Below, piece by piece: positions 1-8,604 of a stretch of 64,000 nucleotides of DNA (position 1 is its first letter; every line of letters begins with the position of its first letter). This DNA comes from Roseomonas elaeocarpi (GTDB taxonomy: Bacteria > Pseudomonadota > Alphaproteobacteria > Acetobacterales > Acetobacteraceae), in NCBI RefSeq assembly GCF_042433915.1, contig NZ_JBHLUN010000001.1:310001-374000 (forward strand), written 5' to 3'. The notes under the pieces were generated by a model, which saw only the letters and a program-made list of their open reading frames with translations, searched no databases and was not told the origin of the DNA. Made by a program: the position numbers and the translations under genes.

Positions 1-252
1 CTCGCCATGCGGCCCGACCTGTTCATGCCGATCGACCAGTACGGCGATCGCATGGCGGCGCTGTCGCAGCGCGCCAAGGCCACGGAGCGCGCGGACGGGG
101 TGGACGAGATCCTCTTGCCGGGCGAGCCGGAGATGCGCCGGGCCGCGCAGCGTTCGGCAAGCGGCATCCCGCTGGACCGGCAGGAACTGGACCAGCTGAT
201 CGTCGAGGCGGAGCGCTCCGGCGTGCCGGTGCCCGAAACCCTGCGCGGCTGA
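1..252 (+). CDS. Ldh-family NAD(P)-dependent 2-hydroxyacid dehydrogenase, C-terminal part
   Basis: The window opens inside this gene, so only the last 83 codons are seen. They read as the tail of a malate/L-lactate dehydrogenase-type (Ldh family) enzyme, soluble oxidoreductases acting on 2-hydroxy acids such as malate or sulfolactate. The support is the ILLPGEPE turn followed by a short Arg-rich, SGIPLD segment that closes this family. The substrate cannot be read from a fragment. It runs in the same direction as the hydrolase and dehydrogenase at 989-2949 but is separated from them by an opposite-strand cupin gene. Confidence 0.7.
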   Translation, partial: LAMRPDLFMPIDQYGDRMAALSQRAKATERADGVDEILLPGEPEMRRAAQRSASGIPLDRQELDQLIVEAERSGVPVPETLRG

Positions 253-391
253 GGTGCGGCCGGCCGTTCCACCGGAACGGGAGGCCGCCGCGGGGCGGCG
301 TCGTGCCGGGCGGACCGGCGCGACGGCGCCACCACGGTGGCAACGCGGGCGCACCGCCCTGGCGGGGCGGCCGCGCCTCGCCATCCCGGCA

Positions 392-826
392 CTACGGCCT
401 GGCCGCGCCCTTCGCGGCCGCGTGCTCCGCCGAGACCGGGCGTGTTTCGCCGGTCGCCACCAAGGTGCGGGTCGCGTCCGTGCGGCCATAGGTCCAGAGG
501 ATCTTCATGCTCTCGCTCGCCGAGGCGTTGATGAAGCGGTGCGGCACGCCGGCGGGAATCCAGCTCGTGTCCAGGGGCTGCAGCCGGTGCTGCGCGCCGT
601 CGATCTCGACGATGGCCTCGCCTTCCAGCAGCACCACGGCCTCCTCGCAGTTGTGCGTGTGCAGCGGGATCGCCGCGCCGCCCGCGATGATCGTGATGCC
701 GTTCATGAAGCCCTGCGCGCCATGCCGGGCACCGACGAGCGGGATGGTCCTGGCGCCGCCGCCGCGCTCGTGGGCCGGGAGCTCCGCGGGGCGGAGAATC
801 ACACCCGGTTCGTCGGTCGTGGCCAT
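392..826 (-). CDS. Cupin-domain protein
   Basis: A 144-residue single-domain cupin. Residues about 45-120 carry the two cupin motifs: a PLHTHNCEEAVVLLEGE stretch (metal-binding His-x-His and Glu) and a later PAGVPHRF stretch with the third His. Such small cupins bind a metal and act as isomerases, dioxygenases or sugar or hydroxy-acid binding proteins; the sequence does not say which. The ATG at 826 was chosen because the fold starts soon after it; the open frame upstream is only a shadow of the gene at 989. It is transcribed against its neighbours and could be monocistronic. Confidence 0.8.
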   Translation of the reverse strand: MATTDEPGVILRPAELPAHERGGGARTIPLVGARHGAQGFMNGITIIAGGAAIPLHTHNCEEAVVLLEGEAIVEIDGAQHRLQPLDTSWIPAGVPHRFINASASESMKILWTYGRTDATRTLVATGETRPVSAEHAAAKGAARP

Positions 827-988
827 GTGCTGTGTTTCCCTGCTGTTGGCTGCGGCATGTCCTGCCGCTGCGGCGCGCGGGCAGGATGGCGCAGCCTTGA
901 CGCCGGCGAAAGGCACCGTTCGCCGAGGCGCACCGGGTGGAGCCGCAACGGTGCGGCCTGAAAGCAGGGCAGGGAGCAATGAAGGGCC

Positions 989-1861
989 ATGAACGCGACG
1001 GAAACCAGCGACATGTTCTGCGATAGCCACGTTCATGTTGTCGGCGATCCCGTCCGGTATCCGCTGACCGGAGGGCGCGGCTACACGCCGGACCCGGCCC
1101 CGCTGGCCACGCTGCAGGGGCAGGCCGGACCGCTCGGTATTACCCGCTTCGTGATCGTGCAGCCAAGCTTCTACGGCAACAACAACAGTCTCCTGCTCGA
1201 CACCCTTGACGCGCTGGAAGGGCAGGGACGCGGCGTCGCGGCCGTAGATCCTGCCGCCGGCCGGGATGAGTTGGGCGACCTCGCGGCGCGGGGCGTGCGC
1301 GGGTTGCGCCTGAACCTTTACAGCAACGCGGCGGGTGTCACCGGTGCGGTCCTGCAACGGCGCTTCGAGGCGATGGCGGCCCTGGCACGGGAATGCGACT
1401 TCCACGTCGAGATCATCGCGCCGATCGCGATGCTGGCGGAGTCTGCGGAGTTTCTGCGCCGATCGCCGGTGCCGGTGGTCGTGGATCACTACGGCCTGTT
1501 TGCCGACGAGACACCCGATGGCCTGCACGGTCGGGCGTTGCTGGCGCTCCTGCGGCATCCGCAGTTCTGGATGAAGCTTTCGGCACCCTACCGCAGCGGC
1601 GGCGACATCCTGGCGGTGCGGCCCGACCGGCGCTGGCTCGGCGCGATCGGGGAATGCTGCGGCGATCGCTGCGTCTGGGGCAGCGACTGGCCGCACACGC
1701 CGCCGCACGAAGCCCAGGGGCGCCCCGAGAGCCGGGTTCCCTACCGTGCCCTCGACTACCGTGCGGTGTTCGAGGGCTTCCGCGACTCCCTGCCAACCGA
1801 CCTGCCGGTGGAGCGCATCCTGCGCGACAATCCGGCGCGGCTTTACGGCTTCACAGCCTGA
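989..1861 (+). CDS. TIM-barrel amidohydrolase (PDC-hydrolase-like)
   Basis: A 290-residue metal-dependent hydrolase of the amidohydrolase 2 class, whose members open lactones such as 2-pyrone-4,6-dicarboxylate or hydrolyse related cyclic acids in the cytoplasm. The N-terminal DSHVHV motif (residues about 12-17) gives the His-x-His pair, VVDHYG supplies the next His, and WGSDWPH near residue 230 supplies the catalytic Asp. The length is normal for the family. The stop is 14 bases before the next gene, so the two are probably co-transcribed. Lactone opening followed by oxidative decarboxylation would fit the pair, but the substrate is inferred. Confidence 0.85.
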   Translation: MNATETSDMFCDSHVHVVGDPVRYPLTGGRGYTPDPAPLATLQGQAGPLGITRFVIVQPSFYGNNNSLLLDTLDALEGQGRGVAAVDPAAGRDELGDLAARGVRGLRLNLYSNAAGVTGAVLQRRFEAMAALARECDFHVEIIAPIAMLAESAEFLRRSPVPVVVDHYGLFADETPDGLHGRALLALLRHPQFWMKLSAPYRSGGDILAVRPDRRWLGAIGECCGDRCVWGSDWPHTPPHEAQGRPESRVPYRALDYRAVFEGFRDSLPTDLPVERILRDNPARLYGFTA

Positions 1862-1875
1862 CGGAGAAACAATCC

Positions 1876-2949
1876 ATGCGCATTCTCGTGCTGCCGGGCG
1901 ACGGCATCGGGCCGGACATCAGCGCCGCCACCGTGGAGGTCGTCCGCGCGGCCACGGCGTTGGTCGGCCTCACGCCGGAGTTTCCCCAGGCCGAAATCGG
2001 CTTCGCCTCGCTGCGCGCCAACGGCACCACCTTCACCGACGCGGTGTTCGAGGCCGCGCGCGACGCCGACGGCGTGATCCTGGGCCCGGTGTCGCACAAC
2101 GAGTACCCGCCTTCGGACCAGGGCGGGCTCAATCCGTCCGGTCAGCTGCGGCGGCGGCTCGACCTTTACGCCAACATCCGTCCGGCCCGCATCCGTCCCG
2201 GCTTCACGCCCCGTTGCGGCGTGCCCTTCGATCTCGTGGTGGTGCGCGAGAACACGGAAGGCTTCTACGCCGACCGCACCATGTTCGCCGGCACCGGCGA
2301 GGTGATGCCGACGCCTGACCTCGCCATGGCCTTTCGCAAGGTGACGCGGCAGGGTTCGCTGCGCATTGCCGAGAGCGCCTTCAGCCTGGCCATGCAGCGG
2401 CGGCGCAAGGTCACGGCGGTGCACAAGGCCAACGTGCTGCGCGTGTCGGACGGGTTGTTCCTCGAATGCGTGCGCGAGGTGGCGGCCCGCTATCCCGAGG
2501 TCGCCTACGAGGAGAAGCTGATCGATGCCATGGCGGCGCTGCTGATCCGTGACGCCAGCCCCTTCGACGTGATCGTCACCACCAACATGTTCGGCGACAT
2601 CCTGTCCGACGAGGCGTCGGAGCTTTCGGGCAGCCTCGGCCTCGCGGCATCGCTGAACGCCGGTACGGAGCACGGCGTGGCGCAGGCGCAGCACGGCTCG
2701 GCACCCGACATCGCGGGACAGGACCTGGCCAACCCTGCCTCGCTGATCGGTTCCGCGGCAATGCTGCTCCGCTGGATGGGGGAGCGTCGGTCCGACAGCC
2801 GGCTGCTGCAGGCGGCGGCGCTGATCGACGCGGCGCTGGACCGCGTGCTGGCGGTACCGGAAGGGCGCACGCGCGACCTCGGCGGGCCGCTGGGCACGCG
2901 CGCCTTCACCGCGGGGCTGGTGGAGGCGCTGCGCGCGCAGGCCGGCTGA
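1876..2949 (+). CDS. Isocitrate/isopropylmalate dehydrogenase family protein
   Basis: A 357-residue NAD-dependent beta-decarboxylating dehydrogenase, the family of 3-isopropylmalate, homoisocitrate and tartrate dehydrogenases. It begins with LPGDGIGPDI and carries the RENTEGFY substrate-loop motif, the KANVLRVSDG catalytic Lys region and TTNMFGDILSDEASEL with the metal-binding Asp residues. The ATG at 1876 is the natural start, directly before the nucleotide-binding strand. Because it lies beside a lactone-hydrolase-like gene rather than leuC/leuD, a role in hydroxy-dicarboxylate catabolism is more likely than leucine synthesis. Confidence 0.88.
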   Translation: MRILVLPGDGIGPDISAATVEVVRAATALVGLTPEFPQAEIGFASLRANGTTFTDAVFEAARDADGVILGPVSHNEYPPSDQGGLNPSGQLRRRLDLYANIRPARIRPGFTPRCGVPFDLVVVRENTEGFYADRTMFAGTGEVMPTPDLAMAFRKVTRQGSLRIAESAFSLAMQRRRKVTAVHKANVLRVSDGLFLECVREVAARYPEVAYEEKLIDAMAALLIRDASPFDVIVTTNMFGDILSDEASELSGSLGLAASLNAGTEHGVAQAQHGSAPDIAGQDLANPASLIGSAAMLLRWMGERRSDSRLLQAAALIDAALDRVLAVPEGRTRDLGGPLGTRAFTAGLVEALRAQAG

Positions 2950-3305
2950 CGCCGGCGCAGGACACCGGCTCCGGGCCCATGGCGCCTCATGCCGCCCCGT
3001 TGACGGTGTCCGGTGGCGTGATGCGCCTGGGCGTTGGGGGGCTGCCGCGCAGCCTGCGGGGCCACCTGCGAAGCCTGTGCGGAACAGCCCTCCAGGTTCA
3101 TCCATGACCCGCAACACCGAATGCCGGGGCCAGGCGTCCGACAGCTGCGTCCGCCCAGGTTGCCGGTCGGAGCTGCGGCACCGGCACGACGAGTGATCCC
3201 ACGGAAAGATCACGTATCCAGGACCCACCCTCCGTGCTGTGTTGCGCCGCAATGCCCGCGATCAGTGAACGAGGGGTGGTCAGCGCGTTTGGCGGCGGAT
3301 TTGGC
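2950..3305. other. Intergenic region without a recognised gene
   Basis: These 356 bases separate two convergent genes (1876-2949 on plus, 3306-6014 on minus). I read both strands in all frames and found no recognisable protein. Just after the dehydrogenase stop there is a short GCCGGC repeat pair (around 2941-2956) that could fold, but it has no T-tract, so I do not call a terminator. Confidence 0.5.
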
Positions 3306-6014
3306 TCATGTTGCCTCGGCCTGTCCGGGCGGTGGAAAGGAACCGACCTGCTGCGGGTGCTGCGCCGTCGCGGTGCGCCACGGGCTCTCAGGGCCTGAAA
3401 GCGCCAAAGCGATGCAGGCGGTCCATCCCGTCTGGTGCGATGCACCAAGGCCCCGACCGGATTCAGCATCGAAGTATTCATGGAACAACAGGTGATCCCG
3501 AAACTCCGGGTCCGACTGAGACAGGATGTCATCACCAAGCACCGGGCGGCGGCCGTCCTGATTGCGGAGGAACAGCGCCTTCAGACGGGCCGACAAATGA
3601 TCGGCGACTTGGCGTAGCGGGAGATGCTGGCCTGAGCCAGTGGGGCATTCGACCGTGAACTCATCTCCGTAGTAACGCTGAAACTCACGCAGGCTGTCGA
3701 ACAAGAGGATGTTCACTGGAAGCCACACGGGGCCGCGCCAGTTGGAATTGCCACCGAAGCTCCGGGTCGTGCCCTCGGCAGGCTCGTAATCAATTCCGAA
3801 CTCCGTTCCATTCACCTTCAGTACGTAGGGATGATCCTGGTGGTACTTGGACAGGGATCGCACACCGTAATCGGACAGGAACTCCGACTCATCCAACAGG
3901 CGATGCAACAGCATCTTCATGCGATGCCCGCGGAGCAAGGAGAGCAGATGTCTCTCGCCGGCACCCGGGTCTGCCCAGCTCGAGATGAGCGCGGCAAGGT
4001 CAGGCCGCTTGTCGAGAAAGAACTGCAGGCGCTCGGAAAACTCCGGCAACGCCCGAAAAGCACGGCTGCCGATCACCTGAACGGCACAGAGTGGTACCAG
4101 CCCGACGATGCTGCGCACGCGCAGCGGAATGGCCTTGTTGTCCGGCAGGTTCAATACGTCATAGTAGAACTGATCCGTCTCGTCCCATAATCCTATCCCG
4201 CCGGTACGCGTCATGGCTTCCGCGATGTAGAGGAAGTGCTCAAAGAACTTCGTGGCCATGTCCTCGTAGGCATCATCTTCCAGCGCCAGTTCCAGCGCGA
4301 TGCGCAGGAGGTTCAGCGTAAACATGGCCATCCACGCTGTGCCGTCGGATTGATCGATCGAGCCGCCGGTGGGTAAGGGTTTGGAGCGGTCGAAAATGGC
4401 GATGTTGTCCAAACCGAGGAAGCCGCCACCGAAGATGTTGCGACCCTGCGCATCCTTGCGGTTCACCCACCACGTGAAGTTCAGCAGCAGTTTATGAAAG
4501 CATCGTTCCAGGAACTGACGGTCCGCTTTGCCCGTCAGCGCCCGATCCATCTGATACACCCGCAGCACGGCCCAGGCATGGACGGGCGGGTTCACGTCGC
4601 CGAACTCCCACTCGTAGGCCGGAAGCTGGCCATTCGGGTGCATGTAGCGTTCGCGTGTCAGCAGCAGGAGCTGCTGCTTGGCGAAAGCAGGATCGATCAG
4701 CGCGATCGTCACGCAATGGAACGCCAAGTCCCAGGCTGCGTACCATGGGTATTCCGAGGTATCCGGCATGAGGATCACGTCGGCGTTGTCGAGGTGCCGC
4801 CAGTCCGCATTGCGGCCTTGCTTGCGCTCGGGCGGTGGTGATGGCTGCGCCGGATCACCGTCCAGCCAGCGACGGACGTTGAACATGTAGGCCTGCTTCG
4901 ACCACAACATCCCTGCAAGTGCTTGTCGCTGCACGCGGCGCTCGTCGGCATCGGCGATGCCGCGCTGCAAAGCGGCGTAGAACTCGTCGGCCTCCGTGCG
5001 CCGGGTTGCCATGACCTCGTCGAACCAGGCGAAGGGTGCTTCGGTGGTTTCCGGACGTAACCGCAGTCGCAGGGTGACGTCGCCGCCTGCCGGGATTTGT
5101 ACCCGCCGATGTGCAGCACATTTTGTGCCGCTTTGCTCCCGGCTCAGCCCGTCACGGCTGCCGTGGACCACGAAATCGTTGATGCCATCCTTCCTCGGCA
5201 CGCTCTGCAACGCACCGTCGACCTTTTCAAGGTTGGTGTCGTTCTCGCAGAACAACCACTCGACAGGTCCGTCGACGGCGCATGAGCGGGGCTGGTGCAG
5301 GAGGGGGTGCACAGCCCGTACGATGCCATCTTCCAAAGCGAGGTGCGGCTTTGCCTGACCCGTTTCCCACGACCAGGTATTCCGTGCCCAGAAGGTCGGC
5401 AGCAAGTGAAGTGTCGCGGCATCCGGTCCGCGGTTGTAGGCAGTGACCTTCATCAAGACGTCATCTGGTGACGCCTTCGCGTATTCGACCACGACATCGA
5501 AGTATCTGCGTTCGGAAAAGATGCCCGTGTCAATCAGCTCGAACTCACGGTCCTGCGTGCCACGTGCGCGGTTCTGGGTAACGAGTTGCTCGTAGGGGAA
5601 GGCGGCCTGCGGGTACTTGTAGAGCATCCGCATGTAGGAGTGGGTCGGGGTTCCATCGAGAAAGTAGTAGAGTTCCTTGACGTCCTCGCCGTGGTTGCCT
5701 TCGGCGTTGGTGAGACCGAAGAGTCTTTCTTTCAGGATCGGGTCGTTCTCGTTCCAGAGTGCGAGCGACAGGCACCAGAGCAGCTTGTCGTCGGCAAAGC
5801 CGGCCAGCCCGTCCTCCCCCCACCGATAGGCTTGGCTGCGTGCCCGATCGTGCGGCAGGTAGTTCCAGCTGTCACCGTTCGCGCTGTAGTCTTCACGAAC
5901 CGTCCCCCACTGGCGTTCAGCCAGGTAAGGTCCCCAGCGACGCCAATCGTCGCCGCGTTCCGAGGACAATAGCCGGTGGCCTTCCGCAGTGTCGAAGATC
6001 GGGTCCGCTGCCAT
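3306..6014 (-). CDS. Large glucosidase (MGH1-like / GH63-related)
   Basis: A 902-residue protein of the mannosylglycerate-hydrolase/GH63-like (alpha/alpha)6-barrel family usually annotated as glucosidase. Conserved blocks are SANGDSWNYLPHDRARSQAY near the N-terminus, WYAAWDLAFH with the likely acid Asp, EWEFGDVNPPVHAWA, and near the C-terminus NWRGPVWLPVN. There is no signal peptide, so it should act in the cytoplasm on alpha-linked glucosides or a glucosyl compatible solute. The ATG at 6014 matches the family N-terminus; the 145 open codons before it are not homologous. Codon use and GC are visibly lower than in the flanking genes, suggesting transfer. Confidence 0.85.
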   Translation of the reverse strand: MAADPIFDTAEGHRLLSSERGDDWRRWGPYLAERQWGTVREDYSANGDSWNYLPHDRARSQAYRWGEDGLAGFADDKLLWCLSLALWNENDPILKERLFGLTNAEGNHGEDVKELYYFLDGTPTHSYMRMLYKYPQAAFPYEQLVTQNRARGTQDREFELIDTGIFSERRYFDVVVEYAKASPDDVLMKVTAYNRGPDAATLHLLPTFWARNTWSWETGQAKPHLALEDGIVRAVHPLLHQPRSCAVDGPVEWLFCENDTNLEKVDGALQSVPRKDGINDFVVHGSRDGLSREQSGTKCAAHRRVQIPAGGDVTLRLRLRPETTEAPFAWFDEVMATRRTEADEFYAALQRGIADADERRVQRQALAGMLWSKQAYMFNVRRWLDGDPAQPSPPPERKQGRNADWRHLDNADVILMPDTSEYPWYAAWDLAFHCVTIALIDPAFAKQQLLLLTRERYMHPNGQLPAYEWEFGDVNPPVHAWAVLRVYQMDRALTGKADRQFLERCFHKLLLNFTWWVNRKDAQGRNIFGGGFLGLDNIAIFDRSKPLPTGGSIDQSDGTAWMAMFTLNLLRIALELALEDDAYEDMATKFFEHFLYIAEAMTRTGGIGLWDETDQFYYDVLNLPDNKAIPLRVRSIVGLVPLCAVQVIGSRAFRALPEFSERLQFFLDKRPDLAALISSWADPGAGERHLLSLLRGHRMKMLLHRLLDESEFLSDYGVRSLSKYHQDHPYVLKVNGTEFGIDYEPAEGTTRSFGGNSNWRGPVWLPVNILLFDSLREFQRYYGDEFTVECPTGSGQHLPLRQVADHLSARLKALFLRNQDGRRPVLGDDILSQSDPEFRDHLLFHEYFDAESGRGLGASHQTGWTACIALALSGPESPWRTATAQHPQQVGSFPPPGQAEAT

Positions 6015-6490
6015 GATTCCGTCCTCGTCCTGGGGCTCCGCAGAAGCGCCGGTAGCAACGGTGCTACCGAAGGCATCGCCTAGCCGGTGATCCTGCAATC
6101 CGTGTTGGCACGAGATCACCAGCGAGAAAACCAGCCGCCCGGGGTGGCCTCGCAGCCTCACCGACCGGTGTTCAGGCCGGCCCTTCTTCTGCGCGGTGAA
6201 GACCGTCTCCGTAACCTTGTTACGCCACAGGCCGGCGGCCCTGGGGGAAGCCGCTGCCACCTCGGCGCAGCGGCAGCGGGTTTGCCGCATGAGCGGGGCG
6301 AGGTCGGCGCTGTCCTTGCCGATGGCGAGCCCCACGCGCAGCGAGTGAGCTGAGCCGACCTCGCCTTCTGGCAAGCCGGCGTCGCCGGCGACCTGCCGCA
6401 CCGGCTGCATACGGGCATGAGTTCGTCGTGAAGGTCGGCGGCCGCGCACACCGTGCCCCCCCAGTGTATCGCACGAAGCAGAAAAACAAA
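6015..6490. other. Gap holding a probable integrase relic
   Basis: About 480 bases between the glucosidase start and the first operator copy of the next operon. Apart from the recombinase-like remnant annotated at 6258-6377, I see no gene. Base composition falls towards the right end, into the AT-rich promoter region at 6450-6610. Confidence 0.5.
6258..6377 (-). pseudogene. Degenerate tyrosine recombinase (integrase) C-terminal fragment
   Basis: On the minus strand about 40 codons read like the C-terminal catalytic region of a tyrosine recombinase: a Gly-Leu turn, then GSAHSLRVGLA, which contains the box II His-x-x-Arg (HSLR) in its usual setting, then a segment where an aGRW-type motif is expected. 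Here that segment reads RQTRCRC, so the His/Trp is lost, and no box I Arg or catalytic Tyr can be found. It is at best a relic of an integrase gene. The short length makes the call tentative. Confidence 0.4.
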
Positions 6491-6505
6491 TTCGAATATG
6501 AGAAC
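6491..6505 (+). promoter_or_regulatory. Operator-like motif copy 1 (IclR type)
   Basis: TTCGAATATGAGAAC, an imperfect inverted repeat with TTC and GAA half-sites. A near-identical copy lies 89 bases downstream. The spacing, palindromy and position upstream of a catabolic operon that encodes an IclR regulator suggest a binding site for that regulator. Confidence 0.45.
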
Positions 6506-6579
6506 TGAAAACGATCGAAGTGGTGCTCGTTTGCTGGCGTCCTTTGCCCGCCTGTGTAGGATTATTTCAAACAAACAAG

Positions 6580-6594
6580 TTCGCATATAAGAAC
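6580..6594 (+). promoter_or_regulatory. Operator-like motif copy 2 (IclR type)
   Basis: TTCGCATATAAGAAC, matching copy 1 at 13 of 15 positions; with the preceding G it forms GTTC-N8-GAAC. It ends 19 bases before the ATG of the MFS gene, where a bound protein would block transcription or ribosome access. The IclR-type protein at 15461-16327 is the obvious candidate ligand. Confidence 0.5.
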
Positions 6595-6613
6595 AGGTGG
6601 GGGAGACTTCCGA

Positions 6614-7987
6614 ATGCAACAATCCGACTCTGTTGCCGCTTCGACCGCGGGCGTCCACGTGTCTCTGCCCTCGCGATCTTCCTCCTTGAGCTGGAGGGTC
6701 GTGGCTTCCAGCTACGTCGGCAGCGTTGTCGAGTGGTTCGACTTCTTCATCTACAGCGTCGCGAGTGCTTCCGTTTTCAACGTGCTGTTCTTTCCGAACG
6801 AGTCCGAGGGCGTCGGCACGCTCCTGGCGCTGGCGACCCTGGCCATCGGGTATCTGGTCCGCCCCATCGGCGGCGTGATCTACGGGCATTTCGGCGACCG
6901 CATCGGCCGCAAGAAGATGCTGGTTTCCAGCATCGTGCTGATGGGCGCCGCCACTGTCGTCATCGGCTTCATGCCGACCTATGCGCAGATCGGCGCGCTG
7001 GCACCGATCCTGTTGCTGACCCTGCGCGTCATCCAGGGTCTCGCCGTGGCCGGCGAATGGGGTGGCGCCTTGCTGATGACGCTGGAGCACGCGGGCAAGG
7101 GCCGGCGCGGCGTGAGCAGCTGCGTCATCGGCATGGGGCAGTGCACGGGCCTCATGCTCGGCACCTTCGTGTTCAGCCTCGTGTCTCGGCTGCCGCAGGA
7201 CCAGTTCCTGTCCTGGGGCTGGCGGCTGCCCTTCCTGGGCGCGGTGGTGCTGATCGCGCTGGGCCTTTGGATGCGCCTCGGCATCGAGGAGAGCCCGGTG
7301 TTCCTGAAGCAGAAGCAGATGGAAGCGCGGCAGCCGGTGGCCAGTGCGCGACCGCCCATCATGGACGTCCTGCAGCATGGCTGGCGGCAGGTGCTGCAGT
7401 GTTTCATGATGGTGCTGGGCCCGTTCTCGATCAGCGCGCTGATCAGTCCCTTCTGCATCTCCTATGCCGTGCAGGCCGGCTTTCCCCGCGTGACCGCGCT
7501 GAACGCGGCCACCGTCGCCGCACTGTGCCAGGTCGTCGGGATGCTCGTCGGCGGCTGGCTTTCGGACAAGGTGGGCCGGCGGCCCGTCTTCATGGTCGGC
7601 GCCGTGCTGATGGCCGTGTGCAGCTTCATCATGTTCCGCAACGCCTCTTCGGGCGACGCCGGGCTGCTGACCCTCGGCTTCGCCCTCGCAGGCCTGTCGC
7701 ACGGCTTCATGTTCGGCCCGCTCGGCGCCTTTATCGCCGAGCTGTTCCACACCGGTACGCGCTTCACCGGAGCCTCGCTGGGCTACCAGCTCGGCGGCGC
7801 CTTCGGCGGCGGCGTCGCGCCGGTGATCGGCACCTCCCTGGTGCTGCTGGCCGGCGGGCCGCCCAACATCGGCTACCTGCTGGTTTTCTCCACCCTGGTC
7901 TGCGTGTGCAGCTTCGTTGTCGCCGTCCTGTCCCGTGAAACCTACCGCGACGACCTGACGGAAGTCGGCACGGGCCCCGCGGCCTGA
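6614..7987 (+). CDS. MFS transporter, metabolite:H+ symporter family
   Basis: A 457-residue inner-membrane carrier with about 12 hydrophobic segments. The first cytoplasmic motif VVEWFDFFIY, the loop GHFGDRIGRKKML between helices 2 and 3, and RVIQGLAVAGEWGGA are hallmarks of the ShiA/ProP/KgtP (metabolite:H+ symporter) branch, which imports small organic acids, aromatic acids or betaines with protons. As the first gene of the operon running to 17307 it probably imports the pathway substrate. A GGGGGA ribosome site precedes the ATG, and two operator-like repeats lie just upstream. Confidence 0.9.
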   Translation: MQQSDSVAASTAGVHVSLPSRSSSLSWRVVASSYVGSVVEWFDFFIYSVASASVFNVLFFPNESEGVGTLLALATLAIGYLVRPIGGVIYGHFGDRIGRKKMLVSSIVLMGAATVVIGFMPTYAQIGALAPILLLTLRVIQGLAVAGEWGGALLMTLEHAGKGRRGVSSCVIGMGQCTGLMLGTFVFSLVSRLPQDQFLSWGWRLPFLGAVVLIALGLWMRLGIEESPVFLKQKQMEARQPVASARPPIMDVLQHGWRQVLQCFMMVLGPFSISALISPFCISYAVQAGFPRVTALNAATVAALCQVVGMLVGGWLSDKVGRRPVFMVGAVLMAVCSFIMFRNASSGDAGLLTLGFALAGLSHGFMFGPLGAFIAELFHTGTRFTGASLGYQLGGAFGGGVAPVIGTSLVLLAGGPPNIGYLLVFSTLVCVCSFVVAVLSRETYRDDLTEVGTGPAA

Positions 7988-8034
7988 GCCCCATGCGTCA
8001 GCCAGGCCAACCGACCCGCTACGGGGATCAAGCA

Positions 8035-8604
8035 ATGAGCGAAGCAATCTCAGCCCGTCCGCCGGCGGCCCGGCGCTATGTCGTGGCCCGCAAGGACGAC
8101 ATCGCGGAAGGCGACCGCCTCATCGTCGAGGTGGCCGGCCGCGAGATCGGCATCTACCACGTCAACGGCGCCTTCTACGCGCTGCTCAACCGCTGCCCGC
8201 ACCTGGGCGGGCCGCTGTGCCACGGCCAGGTGGTCACCGAGGTCACGGCCGCGGTGCCGGGCGAGGTGCGCGGCAACCCCGACAAGGTTTACGCGACCTG
8301 CCCCTGGCACAACTGGGAATTCGATATCCGCACGGGGCAGTCCTACTGGAACCCCAAGGGCCTGCGCGCCCGCCCGTTCAACGTGGCGCTGGAAGCGGGC
8401 GAATCGCTGCGCGAGGCGCTGGAAAGCGGCAGTGCCGAGCGTGTCCCGGGTCCCTACGCCGCCGAAACCATCCCCGTGGCCGTGGAGGACGAATACCTGG
8501 TGCTGAGCCTGCGCCCGGTGCGGGAGCAGCCCCCCATGCCCGTAGGGGCTCCCGCCGGCTGCGTCCCCCCTTCCACGACTTCCCTGGAGAAGACGTCCCG
8601 ATGA
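8035..8604 (+). CDS. Rieske [2Fe-2S] ferredoxin-type protein
   Basis: A 189-residue single-domain Rieske protein. CPHLGGPLCHG supplies the first Cys-x-His ligand pair and CPWHNWEFD the second Cys-x2-His pair. The two pairs are separated by 32 residues, about twice the usual spacing, so the domain carries an insert. It is soluble and lacks the catalytic domain of ring-hydroxylating oxygenases, so it should pass electrons, perhaps from the NuoF-like flavoprotein and ferredoxin encoded downstream. ATG 8035 was preferred to the in-frame ATG at 7993 because a GGGGA lies just before it. The stop overlaps the next start (ATGA). Confidence 0.88.
   Translation: MSEAISARPPAARRYVVARKDDIAEGDRLIVEVAGREIGIYHVNGAFYALLNRCPHLGGPLCHGQVVTEVTAAVPGEVRGNPDKVYATCPWHNWEFDIRTGQSYWNPKGLRARPFNVALEAGESLREALESGSAERVPGPYAAETIPVAVEDEYLVLSLRPVREQPPMPVGAPAGCVPPSTTSLEKTSR

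Noticed and set aside
1393..1875. Long open frame joined in front of the isopropylmalate-dehydrogenase-like gene
   Set aside because: It is a frame shadow of the amidohydrolase gene; the dehydrogenase fold starts at the ATG at 1876.
6015..6449. 145 extra codons in frame upstream of the glucosidase
   Set aside because: They do not resemble the glucosidase family; part of them reads as the recombinase relic in the same frame by chance.
6158..8047. 629-codon minus-strand frame opposite the MFS gene
   Set aside because: Its His/Gln/Arg-rich composition is what a high-GC gene gives on its complementary strand; no domain is recognised.
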